Assembly: GCA_014381485.1 (NCBI GenBank)
Contig: JACNLN010000029.1
Location: 1 to 7,771, forward strand
Origin: Fidelibacterota bacterium
GTDB taxonomy: Bacteria > Fidelibacterota > Marinisomatia > Marinisomatales > CAZVFT01
Direction: 5' to 3'
DNA: 7,771 bases
Part shown: one piece after another, positions 5,598 through 7,771 of the stretch
Layout of the letters: every line of letters begins with the position of its first letter
Position numbering within the stretch: position 1 is the first letter of the stretch
Program-made: the position numbers and the translations under genes
Notes under the pieces: model-generated
What the model was told of the DNA's origin: nothing
The model's database searches: none
Seen by the model: the letters and a program-made list of their open reading frames with translations, nothing else

Positions 5598-5783
5598 CTT
5601 AATGAATATCTTTGGGAAATAATAGGTGCTATAAGCGCTAAGACGATAAAAAAACAAGAAATGAACGAGAAAGAGTTAATAAGCGGGACAAAAGAATTTG
5701 TGCATCGACGCATTAAACTCTGTTTGACCCCGCCTAAAAACGACTTAGGCAACCATATAAGAGGACAGTTAATTAGAAGTTAA
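5586..5783 (+). CDS. Doubtful small hypothetical ORF
   Basis: A 65-codon frame lies between receptor and lipoprotein, starting at a TTG at 5586 inside the heptamer array. The product would be small, basic and soluble with no membrane segment. A mostly helical middle (about residues 6-46) is followed by a Pro-containing, basic tail. There is no Shine-Dalgarno sequence at the TTG, and the first in-frame ATG (5661) would give only 40 residues. I recognise no family. It could be a real small protein, a decayed gene fragment, or chance coding in a spacer bounded by inverted repeats. Confidence 0.25.
   Translation: MKISLNEYLWEIIGAISAKTIKKQEMNEKELISGTKEFVHRRIKLCLTPPKNDLGNHIRGQLIRS
5732..5750. repeat. 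Small hairpin between receptor and lipoprotein genes
   Basis: GCCTAA (5732-5737) and TTAGGC (5745-5750) form a 6-bp stem with a 7-nt loop. No T-run follows on the plus strand, so it is not a convincing intrinsic terminator. It might slow RNA decay or attenuate read-through into the lipoprotein gene, but that is speculation. Confidence 0.35.
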
Positions 5784-5818
5784 ACCTCAAGAAAACCTGC
5801 GAGAGGAATTAATAAAAA

Positions 5819-6946
5819 TTGAAAATAGTAAATAGTAAATTGAAAATATTAACTTGGTTCTTGGTTCTTGGAATTTGGTTCTTTATCTCCTGTGAGCCGC
5901 CTGTTGAAGCAACGGCTTACGAGGAAAAACTTGTTGTTTATGGCAACCTAATTGCTAACGCACCTCTTATGGATACTGTTTTTGTTTCTCGTTCATACGA
6001 AATTGATGAACCGCATGAATCTAAGGGAAAATGGATATCCAATGCAGAAGTAGTAATTGTAGGTGCAGGGGATACAGTCATAATGTCGCCCACACTTGGC
6101 AATGCTGGTAGATACGTAGATTCTACAAGTGTACATATTGTTCAACCAAATGTGGAATACACACTGGATGTAACTTGTGAAGATTATAAAGAATTTCAAA
6201 TCACTGCAACCACGCTTGTGCCAGACAGCGTTTTTATTCAAAGCGTGGGGTCGCAGGACTGGGAATGTGAAGGAGAACCAGAAGAGATAAATCCTATAGA
6301 TTTGCACCTGGAGAATGAATCAATGGTTCAATTTGCGTTTACTACAGGTAACCCCAATCTTCTTCTTACGCTTACTATGGACACGGTAGTTTACAGGGAG
6401 GGTCCCTGTTATACCACGAGTTTTGTTTCAGTCCCCATTTTCATCTTAGAGTGGGAATCTGAAACGGAGCCGGGAATGGTTCGTGTGGTAAGTTGGGCGC
6501 TGGAGGATACTGTGAAAGAGATGGAGCCGTTTAAGGATATCGATGGAGATAGTCTTTTTGACGAAGGAGAACCTTTTCAGGATATAAATCAATCAGGCGA
6601 GAGAGACCTCTATCTTGTGAATGCTATTATTGATACATCGCTTTCTGCCATGGCTTTTAAAGGTCCGATGTTTCGCGATGAGGATGGAAATTATTATCGC
6701 CCGAACCCCGCAGTCTGGAATTTGAGTCAGAACGAACTCGATTTTGGGTGGATGTCATTTAATTATTACGGAGTGCATCTGATAATCATTCAGGCAACAG
6801 ATCACAATTTCAGTGATTATTTCGAAGGAGATCCTTTTAGACAGAATCAATATATTTTACCCAACAGCAATATAGAAGGAGGATATGGCCTGTTTTCTTC
6901 ATCATATTATCGTTATTTTTTGGTGTATGTAGCCCCTGAATATTAG
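5819..6946 (+). CDS. DUF4249-like outer-membrane lipoprotein, partner of the TonB receptor
   Basis: A 375-residue surface or periplasmic lipoprotein, probably the accessory or ligand-handling partner of the receptor just upstream. The lipoprotein signal peptide has a basic start (MKIVNSKLK), hydrophobic LTWFLVLGIWFF and lipobox FISC, with Cys25 the lipidation site. The body fits DUF4249: EEKLVVYGNLIANAPLMDTVFVSRSY (abbreviated, 35-60), WISNAEVVI (72-80), G-RYVD (96-101), NVEYTLDV (111-118) and the C-terminal NSNIEGGYGLFSSSY (349-363). An acidic Asp-rich insert (about 240-262: DIDGDSLFDEGE and DINQSGERD) looks like a Ca2+-binding loop. The only usable start is TTG at 5819, because an in-frame TAA lies at 5813-5815; AGAGGA (5802-5807) is the likely Shine-Dalgarno sequence, 11 nt away. 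The signal peptide is encoded by heptamer repeats. Function beyond the family pairing is unknown. Confidence 0.82.
   Translation: MKIVNSKLKILTWFLVLGIWFFISCEPPVEATAYEEKLVVYGNLIANAPLMDTVFVSRSYEIDEPHESKGKWISNAEVVIVGAGDTVIMSPTLGNAGRYVDSTSVHIVQPNVEYTLDVTCEDYKEFQITATTLVPDSVFIQSVGSQDWECEGEPEEINPIDLHLENESMVQFAFTTGNPNLLLTLTMDTVVYREGPCYTTSFVSVPIFILEWESETEPGMVRVVSWALEDTVKEMEPFKDIDGDSLFDEGEPFQDINQSGERDLYLVNAIIDTSLSAMAFKGPMFRDEDGNYYRPNPAVWNLSQNELDFGWMSFNYYGVHLIIIQATDHNFSDYFEGDPFRQNQYILPNSNIEGGYGLFSSSYYRYFLVYVAPEY
5821..5883 (+). repeat. Nine-unit heptamer array inside the lipoprotein gene's signal-peptide region
   Basis: Sixty-three bases divide exactly into nine 7-nt units: GAAAATA twice (units 1 and 4), GTAAATA and GTAAATT (2, 3), TTAACTT (5), GGTTCTT three times (6, 7, 9) and GGAATTT (8). 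The array begins in the second base after the start of the TTG codon at 5819 and ends just before the lipoprotein cysteine region. Because 7 is not a multiple of 3, gain or loss of one unit would shift the reading frame. Confidence 0.7.
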
Positions 6947-6999
6947 AATGGATAATATTTATGTTATTCGTTAGTAGCGTCTTCCAACAGAGGAATTAT

Positions 7000-7626
7000 A
7001 TGAAAAAAATAATTTGGATTGTGGTATTTGGTATCGCCTTTGGGTTGGTAGAAGCGGTCATCGTCATTTATCTGCGAATGAACTACTATCCTGAAGGGTT
7101 TACATTTCCATTGAAGTTGATACCCGAGAGAGTCCTTCTAATAGAAGTCATTCGAGAGGCAGCGACAGTTGTAATGCTAACATCATTTGGCATTCTTGTA
7201 GGGAAGACCGGAATCACCCGGTTTGGGGCATTTTTGATGACATTTGGGGTGTGGGATATATTTTACTATGTTTGGCTTAAAATATTCATTAACTGGCCAG
7301 CCTCTTTAATGGATTGGGATATCTTGTACCTGATTCCCGTTCCATGGATTGCACCTGTTCTTGCTCCAATCCTTGTGAGCACTGGACTTATAACATGCGG
7401 TGGGTGGATAATTTTTCAGGAAGATAGGGGAGCTCCCATTAAAACAAAGTCAGTAGATTGGGCAGTCGAGTCGATTGCTGGGGCACTGATTGTGGCGTCA
7501 TTTATTGTTAATTATGATTCTTCCGTACCTGATGTCTACCCATGGTGGTTGTTTTTTATCGGATTGGTTGGTGGAGTAGGGTATTTTATCTGGCGAGCAA
7601 CTCATAGAAGAGAATCGGATAGTTGA
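7000..7626 (+). CDS. Six-helix integral membrane protein of unknown function
   Basis: A 208-residue inner-membrane protein. Likely membrane segments are about 4-25, 53-68, 75-97, 108-138, 157-171 and 181-198. Several polar residues sit in or beside helices in a way that suggests a conserved site: E18 in GLVEAV, R25, E31-G33 after YYP, R52-E53 in IREAAT, W85-D86 in GVWDIFYYVWLK, and LIPVPW (111-116). The wording (VEAxxVxYLR, REAAT, WDIFYY, LIPVPW) gives me the impression of a widespread uncharacterised family, but I cannot name a domain. The ATG at 7000 has AGAGGA (6989-6994) as ribosome site. An in-frame ATG at 6961 would add 13 residues without one. It follows the lipoprotein gene by 53 bp in the same direction and may belong to that transcript. 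Confidence 0.75.
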   Translation: MKKIIWIVVFGIAFGLVEAVIVIYLRMNYYPEGFTFPLKLIPERVLLIEVIREAATVVMLTSFGILVGKTGITRFGAFLMTFGVWDIFYYVWLKIFINWPASLMDWDILYLIPVPWIAPVLAPILVSTGLITCGGWIIFQEDRGAPIKTKSVDWAVESIAGALIVASFIVNYDSSVPDVYPWWLFFIGLVGGVGYFIWRATHRRESDS

Positions 7627-7650
7627 AATTAGAAGGCACGAAATTATCAC

Positions 7651-7679
7651 TTGATTTAAAAAGTATCATTACGCATATT
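7651..7679 (+). promoter_or_regulatory. Weak promoter candidate upstream of ssb
   Basis: TTGATT (7651-7656) and CATATT (7674-7679) are each four of six to the sigma-70 consensus at ideal 17-bp spacing. They lie about 50 bp before the ssb start. This is the best pair I see in the 102-bp gap. Confidence 0.25.
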
Positions 7680-7728
7680 CTGATGAGTTTATTAACCCAC
7701 AACCCTGCAAAACAATAAGGAGGCAAAA

Positions 7729-7771
7729 ATGCAGAAAGGCAGTATAAACAGAGTGATTCTTGTTGGATATC
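7729..7771 (+). CDS. ssb: Single-stranded DNA-binding protein, N-terminal fragment (runs off the window)
   Basis: Only the first 14 codons are present (MQKGSINRVILVGY). The pattern short-lead, S/V-N-K/R-V-I-L-V/I-G, is the first OB-fold strand of bacterial SSB, which coats single-stranded DNA in replication, repair and recombination. The ATG has an excellent Shine-Dalgarno sequence, TAAGGAGG (7716-7723), at 5 nt spacing, the strongest in the window, as expected of a well-expressed gene. The identification rests on a short stretch, so another OB-fold or unrelated gene is possible. The continuation should show the LG-x-D-P-E pattern of SSB within the next few codons. Confidence 0.68.
   Translation, partial: MQKGSINRVILVGY

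Noticed and set aside
5732..5750. Intrinsic terminator after the receptor gene
   Set aside because: The 6-bp GCCTAA/TTAGGC stem has no following T-run on either plausible strand, so I list it only as a hairpin.
5561..5752. 63-codon minus-strand frame in the receptor-lipoprotein spacer with a hydrophobic stretch
   Set aside because: The hydrophobicity comes from AT-rich antisense codons. There is no ribosome site or convincing start context, and it ends in the heptamer array.
5993..6307. 104-codon minus-strand frame inside the lipoprotein gene
   Set aside because: It is antisense to the DUF4249-like gene and has no recognisable composition or motif.

Overview
The window looks like a chromosomal segment from a Gram-negative bacterium of the Fibrobacterota-Chlorobiota-Bacteroidota (FCB) side of the tree. 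The pointers are a TonB-dependent receptor with an N-terminal carboxypeptidase-regulatory-like domain paired with a DUF4249-type lipoprotein, a Bacteroidota-style LPS kinase, and Asp-rich DxDxDG loops of the kind common in deep FCB lineages such as Marinimicrobia, KSB1 and Calditrichota. The phylum cannot be fixed from this sequence, and the lineage call is inference.

Layout. (1) 17-463, minus: an Hsp20 small heat-shock chaperone. It has an exact sigma-54 type -24/-12 promoter (534-549), with an inverted repeat, repeated TGTCA words and a 14-bp perfect palindrome upstream (562-649). (2) 464-979: about 515 bp without a convincing gene. Besides those control sites it holds a roughly 160-bp, highly self-complementary element bounded by perfect 10-bp inverted repeats (707-866) and a sigma-70-like promoter facing right (887-916). 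(3) 980-1603, plus: a class I SAM-dependent methyltransferase, tail-to-tail and overlapping by 48 bp with (4) 1556-2362, minus: an LPS (Kdo/WaaP/InaA-type) kinase. (5) 2363-2583: divergent promoter region with a 7/8-nt repeat tract that can fold back on itself. (6) 2584-7626, plus: a probable gene run of a CoA-type Nudix hydrolase, a TonB-dependent receptor translationally coupled to it, a small doubtful ORF, a DUF4249-like lipoprotein and a six-helix membrane protein of unknown function. (7) 7729-end: the first 14 codons of what looks like ssb, with a strong Shine-Dalgarno sequence.

How the genes may work together. The receptor and lipoprotein form the familiar outer-membrane pair of a TonB-energised system whose substrate is unknown. 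Both carry acidic Asp-rich loops that could bind Ca2+. The LPS kinase and possibly the methyltransferase also point to the envelope. Hsp20 and ssb are housekeeping or stress genes that happen to flank the region.

The most unusual signals are non-coding or repeat-based. They are the sigma-54 promoter on hsp20, the terminal-inverted-repeat element at 707-866, and arrays of degenerate 7-nt repeats. The heptamer arrays flank 5598-5820 in inverted orientation and run directly into the lipoprotein gene, where nine consecutive heptamers encode its signal peptide. I saw no CRISPR array, tRNA, rRNA, transposase gene or convincing intrinsic terminator.
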